A stretch of 22,500 nucleotides of DNA from Neocallimastix lanati (nom. inval.) (GCA_016946835.1 JACVTC010000068.1:607501-630000), one strand, 5' to 3'. Numbered from the stretch's first letter, positions 1 through 9,514 are shown. Numbers and translations: made by a program. The notes: generated from the letters alone by a model not told the origin.

Positions 1-747
1 ATATTATTATTTTGATGTATTTTTTTTTTTTTTTTTTTTTTTTAATATTAATTTTTAAAATAATATTTTTTTATTTGTTTATATTTTGTATTCTATTTTA
101 TTTTATTTTATTTATTTTTTTTTTATTAGTTATTAATTATTATTATTATATTTTTTAAAAAAAAAAATAATTAAAATTTGAATATTAAAAAAAAACATAC
201 ATAGAAAATATCAAAATATTGAAATATAATTTTAAAAATTATATTACATTCAAAATTTTTATTATTATTATTTTTTATTAAATTTTTATTAGTATATTTA
301 ATAAAAATTATATTATATCTTATGATATATATTCAACCAATTTTCATATATATTTAATTTCGATCTTTTATTTTTAAATAATAAAAAAATATAAAAATTG
401 TAATGATAATACAAAAAAAAAAAAAATAATTATAATTTCTAACAAACAACAAACAAATCTGAGTTTTAATTTTTTTTTTTTTTTTTTTGTTTTTGGCCAT
501 TTTATGAACATAAAAATATTTATTTTTTTATATAGAATAAATTAAATGTATTATACATTTTTTATATTGTATACATAAAATAAAATTTTATTTAACTCTA
601 ACCCTTATTATATTAATGTATAATATAATTGAAATTAATATATCAAATAGTAATAATAAATAAACGAATGTGCGTATAATTAAATAAATTTTTAATAATA
701 ATAATATTGAATAATAAATAAATGAATAAATAATTATAATAATTAAT
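1..747. other. AT-rich intergenic DNA, no gene seen
   Basis: Almost entirely A and T, with poly-T runs near 22-43 and 470-488 and short TAAA/TTTA repeats. No open frame has codon use like the real gene at 9804, and I see no RNA gene. Confidence 0.7.
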
Positions 748-908
748 AAAATTTAAATAATAAATAAGTAAATATAATTAATAAATTTTAAATAATAAAT
801 AAATAAATATATTAATAAATTTTAAATAATAAATAAATAAATATATTAATAAATTTTAAATAATAAATAAATAAATATATTAATAAATTTTAAATAATAA
901 ATAAATAG
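748..908. repeat. 34-bp tandem repeat, about 4-5 copies
   Basis: The motif AAATTTTAAATAATAAATAA recurs at 783, 817, 851 and 885, exactly 34 bp apart, with a degenerate leading copy near 748. The 783-900 copies are essentially identical, which suggests recent expansion by slippage or unequal exchange. No coding role is visible. Confidence 0.9.
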
Positions 909-910
909 AT

Positions 911-1195
911 AAATATTATAAGATTAATAAATAATATAAACATTATTGATGATAATAAAAAATATTTAAATTATATGTTAACTGCTCCTTATACCTCGCT
1001 AGTTGTAAATTGTATTTAGCTTTGTTAGGAGTTTTAAATGACCAAAAGGTTATTATAATATAAATAGTGATAAAATAGTGTAAAATACTAATGTCTTTCG
1101 TGTATTTAAAATATAGGTATAAAATAGTATAAATGATATTTAATAGTAATAATAATATTAAACATAACAAGAATAATTGATAATTAAAAGCATAA
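911..1195. other. Slightly GC-richer intergenic patch; weak minus-strand frame
   Basis: Positions 980-1050 carry more G and C than the surroundings. A 75-codon minus-strand frame (943-1170) crosses it. Its N-terminal half is Leu/Ile/Tyr-rich, as any AT-rich DNA would give, but its C-terminal part (ending near KTPNKAKYNLQLARYKEQL) has a more protein-like mix. No splice or promoter context supports a gene. Treat it as a possible decayed coding fragment. Confidence 0.2.
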
Positions 1196-1199
1196 TAAT

Positions 1200-1325
1200 A
1201 ATAGTATTGATAATAATAAAAATAGTATTGATAATAATAAAAATAGTATTGATAATAATAAAAATAGTATTGATAATAATAAAAATAGTATTGATAATAA
1301 TAAAAATAGTAATGATAATAATAAT
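1200..1325. repeat. 21-bp tandem repeat, six copies
   Basis: The unit AATAGTATTGATAATAATAA plus A repeats at 1200, 1221, 1242, 1263 and 1284, with a variant sixth copy at 1305. Because 21 is a multiple of three, the plus strand reads as repeated NSIDNNK heptapeptides, like the Asn-rich low-complexity regions of AT-rich genomes. The frame has a TAA just upstream and no ATG, so it is more likely a minisatellite or a remnant than an expressed gene. Confidence 0.9.
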
Positions 1326-1458
1326 AATAATTGATATTTAATAGTATTAATAATTATAATAATAATATTAGATATTTTAATAATTATCAAAAGTATTTAA
1401 TTTTATTTCTATGATAAGTATAAATAAAATATTAAAATACAAATGTTTATATTATTCC

Positions 1459-1497
1459 TATATCATAAACACATGTTTTACATGTGTTTGTGATATA
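1459..1497. repeat. Perfect-looking hairpin / inverted repeat
   Basis: An 18-bp stem with one T-G wobble (1459-1476 against 1480-1497) closes a TTT loop. The core is AAACACATGT / ACATGTGTTT, which has far more G and C than the surroundings. It could be a small inverted-repeat transposon remnant, a cruciform-forming site or part of a structured RNA. No target duplication was recognised. Confidence 0.85.
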
Positions 1498-1675
1498 AAG
1501 TAGTATAAATTTGATATTTAATGGTAATAATAATATAAAAAAAATAAGAATAATAGATATTTAGTGATAATAATAATAATAATATTAATAATAATAATAT
1601 TAATAATAAGAATAAATGATATTATACACTATTATTATTATTATAATAATAATAAAATTAAATGGTATTATATAC

Positions 1676-1769
1676 TACTACTAATAATTATTATAATAAT
1701 AATATGATTAAATGATTTTTAATACTACTAATAATTATTGTAATAATAATATGATTAAATGATTTTTAA
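1676..1769. repeat. 47-bp tandem duplication
   Basis: Two adjacent copies (1676-1722 and 1723-1769) begin TACTACTAATAATTATT and end ATGATTAAATGATTTTTAA. They differ at about one base. A partial, more diverged copy precedes them. Confidence 0.8.
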
Positions 1770-2039
1770 TATTTAATTGTATTATCATGACAATAATAAT
1801 TAACAATTATCAATTAAAAGTAATAAATAATAAAGCCATTAGATAATATATAAGAAACAAAATTTAAAGTTTCATGTTTTTTTTTTTTTTTTTAATTCTG
1901 TAATATTTTTTTTTTGTAAATATTGTTATGACCAATAAGATTTAGAATTGATTAAAAATTTATTTATTTTTATATTATTTATTTAAATATTTAAATATTT
2001 AAATATTTATTTAAGTATTAATTGTATGATTTATATTAG

Positions 2040-2220
2040 AATTTATAATTAATAATTATAATAATAAGTAATAAGTAATAATAATAATAATAATAATTAT
2101 ATAATAATAATAATAATAATTATATAATAATAATAATAATAATAATAAAATAATAATAGTAATTATAATAAATAATAATAATAATTATAATAATAATAAT
2201 AAAATAATAATAGTAATAAT
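2040..2220. repeat. TAA/ATA microsatellite tract
   Basis: Nearly continuous TAATAATAA, interrupted by TTATAT and TAGTAATT. The block around AATAAAATAATAATAGTAAT occurs twice. The tract runs into T8 and CAG at 2231. Confidence 0.8.
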
Positions 2221-2228
2221 TTTTTTTT

Positions 2229-2345
2229 CAGCAAAGTTAAATTTTAATAATTATATACAGAGAAAGGATGATCCATGATTACAGCTATTTAAAAATATTT
2301 CAGGAGTTTGGTGGATTTATCATTTATCATTCTTTTTCGTCTTAA
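2229..2345 (+). other. GC-richer island with acceptor-like T8-CAG and a short open frame
   Basis: A T-tract ending in CAG (about 2221-2231) resembles a fungal 3' splice site and opens a patch of mixed composition. A frame ending at a TAA near 2343 reads MIHDYSYLKIFQEFGGF and then IIYHSFSS. There is no start context and no partner exon, and the length is too small for identification. It may be an orphan exon, a decayed gene or chance. Confidence 0.2.
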
Positions 2346-2461
2346 ACTATAGAAAAAAAAAATTATTTTTTTTATATTTTTTTTATGCTTAAAGTTAAAA
2401 AGTACTATAATAGTGAAGTTGATTTCTAAAGAATTTTATTACTTAATTTCAATCTTAATAG

Positions 2462-2855
2462 AAAAATAAATAATAAATAATAATAAATAATAAATAATAA
2501 TAAATAATAAATAATAATAAATAATAAATAATAATAAATAATAAATAATAATAAATAATAAATAATATATAATAAAAAAGAGTATTTATTAATAAATAAT
2601 AAATAATAATAAAGAATAAAGAATAAATAATAAAATAATAAATAATAAATAATAAAAAAGAGTATTTATTAATAAATAATAAATAATAAATAAATAAATA
2701 ATTAAATATATATATATAATTAATAATAAATAATAAATAATAAATAATAAAGATTAAATAATTAAATAATAGATAATAAAAAGAATAAAAAGAATATTTA
2801 TTAATAATTATTAATAAATAATTAATAATTAATAATAAATAATAAATAATAAATA
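2462..2855. repeat. ATA/ATAA minisatellite array (reverse orientation)
   Basis: The array starts with 11-bp AATAAATAATA-type units and continues with copies of GAGTATTTATTAATAAATA (2580 and 2660) and the variant GAATATTTATTAATAATT near 2792. These are the reverse complement of the units in the 4165-4650 array, so the two arrays form a long imperfect inverted repeat around about 1.3 kb. A 185-codon minus-strand frame here is only Tyr/Leu/Ile low complexity. Confidence 0.85.
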
Positions 2856-2856
2856 A

Positions 2857-2982
2857 TATTATCTTTTCTATGAGAAAGTTGTAAGATTTGGTATTGAATT
2901 TATTGCCACTCCTTTTAAGGCTATTGGAAAATCTATTGTTACTCCATTTCTTATTTTTGGTTCTGTCCTCGATAATATCTAA
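2857..2982 (+). pseudogene. Coding-like fragment, 41 codons, possible orphan last exon
   Basis: This plus-strand frame is open from just after a TAA (2854) to a TAA at 2980. It contains KVVRFGIEFIATPFKAIGKS and ends FLIFGSVLDNI. Its codons include GCC, AAG, GTC, CTC and GGT, the set used by the S-adenosylmethionine synthase gene and rare in the spacer. It has no ATG and no clear upstream exon, and the 2462-2855 satellite abuts it directly. I do not recognise the family. It reads as the tail of a gene, or of a pseudogene cut off by repeat expansion. The overlapping minus-strand frame is less protein-like. Confidence 0.3.
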
Positions 2983-3544
2983 TAAATAGTAAATAATAAC
3001 TAAATAGTACACTTAAAGTAAATAAATTTATATACATTATTATAACATATAATAATAGTTAATAGTGTTCTATTTAATATTATTATTTATCTTCTATATA
3101 TATTTAATGACGTTTATTTTATAATTAACTACAATTATTTCATTATTTATTAGTAATAATAACTTATTAATTGGAATAAAATAAAATAAAAACAAAAAAA
3201 AAAAAAAAAAAAAAAAAAGAATATATATATGGAATTATATTAATTTCTATTAATATTAATATTAATATTAATATTAATATTTATTATTTTTAATTATAAT
3301 TAATAATTAATAAATAATAATATTAAAAAGACCAAAAAAAAAAAATTTTTTTTATGTCATTAAAAGAATAAATATATGTCTTTTTAGTTAGTTATCTTTG
3401 GATATAAAATGACTTTATTTAGTGGAGAAGACGTAATATAAGAAGAACAAAAGTACAACAACAGCAACAAAAGATAGAAGCCTAAATAAAATAAAATAAA
3501 AAATATTAATTTTAAAAAAAAAAAGTGAGAAAGAAAAAAATAAA

Positions 3545-3583
<39 letters not shown>

Positions 3584-3600
3584 TTACTTTGAATCTTCGA
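2983..3600. other. Intergenic DNA with A26, ATTAAT hexamers and TA dinucleotides
   Basis: It holds a run of about 26 A (3193-3218), ATTAAT hexamer repeats (about 3240-3285) and a (TA)n tract (about 3549-3575). A 20-codon frame at 3423-3485 is listed separately. Confidence 0.6.
3423..3485 (+). other. Short basic/Gln-rich frame after an AG, possible exon end
   Basis: After TTTATTTAG (ending 3422) the frame reads WRRRNIRRTKVQQQQQKIEA and stops at TAA 3483. The basic and poly-Gln composition contrasts with the surrounding AT repeats, so it could be the final exon of a lost or unresolved gene. No upstream exon could be joined, and it is far too short to name. Confidence 0.15.
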
Positions 3601-3603
3601 ATT

Positions 3604-3713
3604 AAATTTAATTCATTTAAACAAAAAAAAAGTAAAAGGAAAAGGAAAAGGAAAAGGTAAATTTAATTCATTTAAACAAAAAAAAAGTAAAAGTAAAAGG
3701 AAAAGGAAAAGGT
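3604..3713. repeat. 55-bp tandem duplication ending in AAAAGG repeats
   Basis: Copies 3604-3658 and 3659-3713 differ at one base (a G/T difference in the AAAAGG tract). Each runs from TTTAATTCATTTAAAC through an A9 run to AAAAGG repeats. A period of 55 is not a multiple of three, so it is unlikely to have grown inside a coding frame. Confidence 0.92.
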
Positions 3714-4164
3714 AAAAGTAGATAATGGCATTACAATTAAAGTTACTTTAAGCTGTTAAAGGCCTTCTTTTTTTTTTTTTTTTTTGTAAAAAAAAGAGAA
3801 CAACATAATAAAATGGTTCGTGTGTAATTTGCTTTATTATTTATTTAAACTAAAAAATATTTATGTATATGTTATTAATATATTTGATATTAATATTTAT
3901 ATATATATTTGATATTAATATTTATATATATATATTTGATTATTTTTAAATAAATGAAATGAAATTTCACTTTATTTTGGCTTTTTTTTTTTATTAACTA
4001 TTTTATATATTATATATAATAATATAATATATATAATAATTTAAAAAAATATATGATAAGAATAATTAAATCCATATATTTTTTTTAATTGGTTAATTGT
4101 ATAATATTAATGGATGGAATATAATAAATTAAATAATAAAAAATGAAAATGATTTATTATTATT
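3714..4164. other. AT-rich spacer, no gene seen
   Basis: It contains a poly-T run (about 3769-3785), imperfect repeats of TTTGATATTAATATTTAT (about 3885-3945) and TA-rich sequence. A five-codon frame MVRV-stop at 3813 has no continuation. Confidence 0.6.
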
Positions 4165-4650
4165 TAATATTTATTAATAAATACTTTTTATTTATTATTT
4201 ATTATTAATTATTAATTATTAATAAATATTCTTTTTATTCTTATTATTATTTATTAATAAATACTCTTTTTTATTATTTATTATTTATTAATAAATACTC
4301 TTTTTATTATTTATTAATAAATACTTTTTTTATTATTTATTAATAAATACTCTTTTTATTATTTATTATCTGTTAATAAATACTCTATTTATTATTTATT
4401 TATTATTTATTAATAAATACTCTTTTTATTATTTATTATTTATTATTTATTAATAAATACTCTTTTTATTATTTATTATTTATTATTTATTAATAAATAC
4501 TCTTTTTATTATTTATTATTTATTATTTATTAATAAATACTCTTTTTATTATTTATTTATTTATTATTTATTATTTATTAATAAATACTCTTTTTATTAT
4601 TTATTTATTTATTATTTATTATTTATTAATAAATACTTTTTTTATTATTT
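4165..4650. repeat. AT minisatellite array with palindromic core
   Basis: About 13 copies of a unit centred on TATTTATTAATAAATA, a perfect 16-bp palindrome, followed by CTCTTTTTATT. Spacing varies by whole TATT/TATTT steps. The CTCTTTTT flank gives it an orientation, and the 2462-2855 array carries the same unit inverted. Confidence 0.9.
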
Positions 4651-4732
4651 ATTATTTTTAATTCAATTATTACTAATGGATATTTTAAATCAATTTTTTT
4701 TTTTTTTTTTTACATTTCAATTTTAATTTCAT

Positions 4733-4902
4733 ATGGCTTTTACTATTTTTGGGATCATCCTTTTAATTCGTCTAAAATTACAAATAATTCTTTGATACTA
4801 TTTGATAATTTTATATAGAAAATAAATTATATTTATTGGATATATATTAACAAATATGGTGTATTATTTAGCGAAACAAACGAGATGTTAACTAAGAGGT
4901 AA
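4733..4902. other. GC-richer island with two short open frames
   Basis: A plus-strand frame from ATG 4733 to TGA 4795 reads MAFTIFGIILLIRLKLQIIL, a short hydrophobic peptide. A second frame, opening after TATATAG (4818) and closing at TAA 4900, ends KYGVLFSETNEMLTKR. A minus-strand frame over the same island ends SIKELFVILDELKG. With short open frames on both strands I cannot choose; this is a decayed or exonic patch at best. Confidence 0.2.
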
Positions 4903-5311
4903 CAGCAATTAAATTAAAAATTATTTGATAGAGAAGTAATAAATATTCAAGAATTAACACAATAATTATTGGTTAAATATTAGTTAATCAATATATTATT
5001 GGTTAAAAATTTACTTGTATGATTTTATAGTGTAACATGTGATATATATGTATTTATTAAATAAATCAATGAATTCACATGATCATACTAAGTTGGATGA
5101 ATCATTTTCATTAAAAATTAAATTAAAAATTTAAAAATTAAAAAAAAAAAATTTTTTTTTTATCTATTTATTTATTTATTTATTGAACGTTTTGTCCTAC
5201 CTTTTTAAAAATCAAATTATTTGTAACTATTTAAAAATGAAATTATTTTATATTTATATAGATTGTTTTATTCTAATTATTAATTATTTATTATTTAATT
5301 TTTATGTCCTG

Positions 5312-5342
<31 letters not shown>

Positions 5343-5640
5343 TTTTTTTTTTTTTTATTTTTTATTCTATACTATTTCATTTTTTAGTTGGATATTCATT
5401 GATTAAATGTTATTTATTATCGTTTATTTTAAATATATGTGGATTATTTTTTAAATACGTTGATTGCTTACTTTTTTTTTTTTTTTATTTTTTTATAGCA
5501 AGTTGTTGTAGATTAAAAAAAAAAAAGATAAACTTATGTTACATTCTCATCCGATAGAGTTGAATTTGCCACCTCTTCTGAATATATTCTTATTACGTAA
5601 AATTTCTTAACTATTTCATGCATCAAGCATGTGAATGAGA
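4903..5640. other. AT-rich spacer with long poly-T tracts
   Basis: The interval has T-runs at about 5311-5340 and others nearby. An apparent 124-codon frame (5183-5557) begins at TTG and is mostly poly-Phe read through T-runs, so it is not a gene. A small mixed-composition patch lies at 5550-5640 with no recognisable feature. Confidence 0.6.
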
Positions 5641-5648
5641 AAAATAAA

Positions 5649-5701
5649 CTTTTAAACTATGCTTTTTTCATATTATGGATATAAAAAGAATAGTTTAAAA
5701 G
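5649..5701. repeat. Hairpin followed by a long T-tract
   Basis: CTTTTAAACTAT (5649-5660) pairs perfectly with ATAGTTTAAAAG (5690-5701). After a GC/GA mismatch the stem continues with T/A pairs, leaving a loop of roughly 15-20 nt. A long T-run starts about 8 bp downstream. It resembles a terminator or a small structured RNA, but no transcript boundary is known here. Confidence 0.7.
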
Positions 5702-5911
5702 ATATACTTTTTTTTTTTTTTTTTATAAGTATACATACAAAAGAGTATATTACTTATTCTCTTCTCTTCTTTTTTTTTTTTTTTTTTTATTTTTTTATTT
5801 TTTTTTATTTTTATTATTTATAAATTTTTGAACAAAAGAAGGAATGAATGTTATCATATTATTTTTTATTTTTTATTTGTATCATTATGTTAAACAAATC
5901 AGCATAGTTAA

Positions 5912-5998
5912 AAAGATCAATCTTTTGAAATGATATATAATCATGATAGAACTAAAAGAGAAAGAGAGGAAAATAAATTAGTAAAGTATTTTAAATAA
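5912..5998 (+). other. Short charged open frame, 28 codons
   Basis: The frame runs from just after a TAA (5909) to a TAA at 5996, with an ATG at 5930. It reads KDQSFEMIYNHDRTKREREE and then NKLVKYFK. The charged composition is unusual for spacer translation. It could be a micro-ORF or an exon fragment; nothing else supports expression. Confidence 0.2.
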
Positions 5999-6576
5999 AA
6001 AAGAAAGATCCTAGTAATAGGGAACTTTTTAATATTTTAATTAAAAAAAAAAATATATATCCATTGTATTATATAATAAATAAAAATTAATAATGGAGAA
6101 GAAAACGATTAAATAAATTAGTTATTAGTCAATATCATCTACTATTACAATGTATACAATATAGTTAAAACTTCCATATTCCATTTCAAGCCGTAATATT
6201 TCAATAAAAATGACTTTGGACTATATAAAATAAGTAAAATTAAGGCTTGATTACAATCAAGAGGTTAAAAAGATAGAAAATAACTAAGATTTTAATAATA
6301 AATAAGAATAAAGATAGTTTTGATCATGGCTTGATTTTTATCATTCTTTAATATTAATATTATTGTAAATATCATTTTATTCTTATTATTCTTATTATTT
6401 TATAATTATTAACTATTATTTAGTAATTGTTACACTTTTTTTTTTTTAATCTTTTAATAATTTATTATTCTATAACAAATTGAAAAATGAAAAGTTTTCT
6501 ATTTATTGTATTCAACCATCATCTTTTTCTTAATATCTTTAATCAAAAGTTTTTTTTTTTTTTTAAAAAAACTTTA
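5999..6576. other. AT-rich spacer, no gene seen
   Basis: Mixed AT sequence with a small inverted repeat near 6245 (CTTGATT-AC-AATCAAG) and T-runs near 6437 and 6551. Nothing else is recognisable. Confidence 0.6.
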
Positions 6577-6750
6577 AAATAAATAAATAATAAATAAATA
6601 AATAATAAATAAATAAATAAATAAATAATAAATAAATAAATAATAAATAAATAAATAATAAATAAATAAATAATTTAAATAAATAAATAATTTAAATAAA
6701 TAAATAATAAATAAACAAATAAACAAATAAATAAATAAATAAATAAAAAT
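6577..6750. repeat. AAAT/AAATAAT microsatellite
   Basis: Continuous AAATAAATAAATAAT units, with AAAC variants near 6715-6725, passing into a short (TA)n tract at about 6749. Confidence 0.9.
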
Positions 6751-6939
6751 ATATATATATATGTATATATATAAATAATTTTTTAATTAATTTAATTTTT
6801 TAATTTGTTATCTATTTAATTTTTATAATTGTGATTTATATAATTTACAATATATATTAATTATATTTCAATAAATGGTGATTGTAAATTAATAGTAATT
6901 ACAATATATGGTGTAATAATTTTTATTTCAACTTTTTTT

Positions 6940-6999
6940 TTTTCGTTGATTTTAGTGGCCAATGCTTTATCAAATTTATTGATACCTAAATGGATTTAA
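6940..6999 (+). other. Acceptor-like site and short exon-like frame
   Basis: A T-tract leads to TTCGTTGATTTTAG (ending 6955), then the frame ANALSNLLIPKWI stops at TAA 6997. The pyrimidine tract, TAG and mixed codons look like an intron end plus last exon, but no upstream exon is visible. A CCAAT pentamer (6959-6963) lies in it. Confidence 0.2.
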
Positions 7000-8165
7000 A
7001 TTAAAATTAATTAATAAAGTTTATATTAAAAGCTTAAATAGTTTGATACAGAATTAAATGAACATAATTGAAATAGTAAAATACATATATTGCAATTAAT
7101 ATCAATATATGATCAATATATAATGCAATATACAATAATTTTTTTAATCAATTAAAAGAACAAATCTAAATTTTTTTTTTAATTAATTTTTAATGTAAAA
7201 TACATTAAATTCAATATATTATACAATAAAAAATACTGAATATAATAATTATATAATAATATATTGAAATTGTTTAAAATAAAATGAAAAAAGAGTTAAA
7301 TTAATATATTAAATTAATAATGAAAATAAATTGAAATTAAAAAAAGAGAACCAATGTTGTTATGTAACATGTAAAATGTAAAATGTATAAAACAAAATAA
7401 AAAATAAAATTAGAATAATTTACATATATATTTTATAAAATTATTTATATATATTTTATACAATTATTTATATATACCTTTTATATAATTATTTATATGT
7501 GTTATTTATTTATATATATTATTTATTTATATAATCATTTATTTATATATATATTTTATAATATTATATATTTATAATATTATATATATATTTTAATACA
7601 GTTATTTATATATATAAATTGTATTTAGAATATTAATAATTACCATAAAAGACTTTAAAATTATATTCATATAAACTATATATATAATTTTAAACATAAA
7701 TGTAATATAAATATATAAATGTAATATAACATAAATAAATATAAATATAAATTGAATACATTTACATGTTTTGTTTTAAAGAATTACATAAAACATATAA
7801 AATGTTTACATTACACCTTTTATTTATTTACCTTATTTATTTACTTTTTGTATTTCTTTTTTTGTAAAACAATCTACAATACTATCCTATTAATAAAACT
7901 TTTCACAATTCTTTTTATTGATGATTATTTATTTATTTACTATTTATTCATCTATTTATTTTTTATATTATAGAATAGTATTATATATTAAAGTATATTC
8001 GATATAACATTAAAACATAGTATTAATATTAAAATAAATAGATGATTGAGAGTGTTTTTATTTTTCTTTTTTTATTATATTATATTTATTATTATATAAT
8101 TTGATTAGTATTTTATTATATATTCATAAACTAAAATTCATTTTCTTTATATAAAAAAAGTTTAA
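7000..8165. other. AT-rich spacer with TTATTTATATAT repeats
   Basis: It includes imperfect tandem copies of ATTATTTATATATATTTTATA (about 7420-7620). A 73-codon frame at 7752-7973 is Phe/Ile/Leu/Tyr low complexity, so I do not call it. Confidence 0.6.
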
Positions 8166-8345
8166 TTTACTATTGTAGATAAATTAGAGTGTAGTACAAT
8201 ATATGATATATTTTCAATTTCAATTTATTCTTTATATATGTTTGGAATGATGAGAGATCCAATGAAACAGTTTTTGTTTTTGTTCTCTGCCCATATTTTT
8301 CACCAACATTCTCTTCCAAGATTGGCCAATTTATTGGCAGGATAA
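8166..8345. other. GC-richer island, open on both strands, CCAAT-rich
   Basis: On the plus strand a frame is open from 8166 to TAA 8343, with ATG at 8238 giving 35 residues that start MFGMMRDPMKQFLF and end PRLANLLAG. On the minus strand an overlapping frame of about 60 codons includes WPILEENVGEKYGQRTKTK and then TVSLDLSSFQTYIKNKL, which looks at least as protein-like. Neither has a full gene context. The island also has four CCAAT/ATTGG pentamers (8259, 8321, 8326, 8333), so it could instead be regulatory. Identity unknown. Confidence 0.3.
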
Positions 8346-8635
8346 ATATGTTAATTTTTATTCATGTTTTTTTTTTTTTTAATTTCATTTTTCATATTTC
8401 ATATTTTTATATATTAACAGTCTTTCATTAATATTAATTATTATCTCTCTTATTTAGCAACAGTCTTTACTATTGATTTATTCAATAGTATTAAACTCAC
8501 TTTTTATATTTCATCAATAAAAGATATCTTAACTATAAATAAAAATATATATTTTCTCTTTAATGTTATTATTATTATTTCTTTTGTTTTTTATTAATTA
8601 TTATTGATATTATTATCTATTATTAATATTTTCTT

Positions 8636-8640
<5 letters not shown>

Positions 8641-8671
<31 letters not shown>
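8641..8671. repeat. T31 homopolymer
   Basis: Thirty-one consecutive T residues, one of the longest homopolymers in the window. Confidence 0.95.
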
Positions 8672-8672
<1 letters not shown>

Positions 8673-8760
8673 ATATTATTACTATTATTAGTTGGTTATA
8701 TATGAATATATTAAATTCATAAAAAATATTTATTCTCCATTTTTTTATAAATAATTTTTC

Positions 8761-8825
8761 CCAATCACTTTTTAGTTAATCAACGATGAATAATTTCATG
8801 ATTGGATATACTCGAATCTCATTGG
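8761..8825. promoter_or_regulatory. CCAAT-box cluster, candidate upstream regulatory element
   Basis: CCAATCA (8761-8767) is mirrored by TGATTGG (8799-8805), and a further ATTGG lies at 8821. CCAAT is the core site of the Hap2/3/5 (NF-Y) complex in fungi. The cluster lies about 0.6 kb upstream of the TATA box of the S-adenosylmethionine synthase gene. Function is inferred from motif density only. Confidence 0.25.
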
Positions 8826-8929
8826 TTGTCTTCCTTTGACTAGGTTTTATTACAAAAAATTCTATTTTAATATTAAAATTGAAACCATTATATTGCAATA
8901 TATATCCTTAATAAATAAATAAATAGTAA

Positions 8930-9240
8930 TGGATAATAAATGAATAATCTTCAATAAATAATAAATAATAAATAATAAATAATAATATATAATAAATAAT
9001 AATATATAATAAATAATAATAAATAATGTTTGCTATTAATATTTATTTATTATTCATATTAAAATGATAAATAAGGGAACAATAATAAATAATGAATAAT
9101 AAGAGTAATGATAATGAATATTGAATCATGAATTATAAATAATCATTATTATTATTATTCATAATTAACATTTAATAAATAATAATAATAATGTAATTAT
9201 TATTTATTATTCATTATTTATTATTTATTTATTTATTATG
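8930..9240. repeat. TAA/TAAA repeat tracts
   Basis: TAATAAATAATAAATAATAA units fill about 8945-9030. The same kind of sequence appears in the other orientation at about 9170-9240. No gene seen. Confidence 0.75.
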
Positions 9241-9439
9241 TTTATATATGTCAATGATAATAGATTCTAATGATTAATAAAATAAATATATTAAATAAAT
9301 ACATAAAAAGAATAAATAAAAAAAAAATTTTTTTTTTATTAAAGACAATAATTATTATAGTTTAATAATCTAAAATAATAATCAAATAATCTTATTAATG
9401 AGATGTATTAAAAAAATTTTTTTTTTTTGTTTTTCGACG

Positions 9440-9447
9440 TATATAAA
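9440..9447 (+). promoter_or_regulatory. Likely TATA box of the S-adenosylmethionine synthase gene
   Basis: TATATAAA follows CGACG and is followed by a long C/T-rich tract (about 9462-9495), typical of strong fungal promoters. It lies about 360 bp before the ATG at 9804, so the 5' UTR would be up to roughly 330 nt unless spliced. Confidence 0.5.
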
Positions 9448-9498
9448 CTAAAAAAGATTTCTCTTTTTTTTTTTTTTTTCTTTTTTTATTCTTCACAG

Positions 9499-9514
9499 AA
9501 TATTAATTGTAAGT
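9499..9514 (+). other. Possible 5'-UTR splice signals
   Basis: TTCTTCACAG ends at about 9498, and an exact GTAAGT donor lies at 9509-9514. The leader may therefore contain an intron whose acceptor lies nearer the ATG, for example AAATAG near 9778. This would shorten the otherwise AT-rich 5' UTR. Supported by motifs only. Confidence 0.25.

Noticed and set aside
590-610. Telomere-like CTAACCCTTA
   Set aside because: Single occurrence with no tandem TTAGGG-type array.
2455-3012. 185-codon minus-strand frame
   Set aside because: Mostly Tyr/Leu/Ile read through the TAA/TAAT array; the one mixed patch reads better on the plus strand.
3813-3830. MVRV start resembling ribosomal protein uS8
   Set aside because: Only four codons before a stop, and no downstream exon with uS8-like sequence.
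5183-5557. 124-codon plus-strand frame
   Set aside because: Starts at TTG and is mainly poly-Phe from T-runs; not plausible as a gene.
7752-7973. 73-codon plus-strand frame
   Set aside because: Phe/Ile/Leu/Tyr low complexity with spacer-like codon use.
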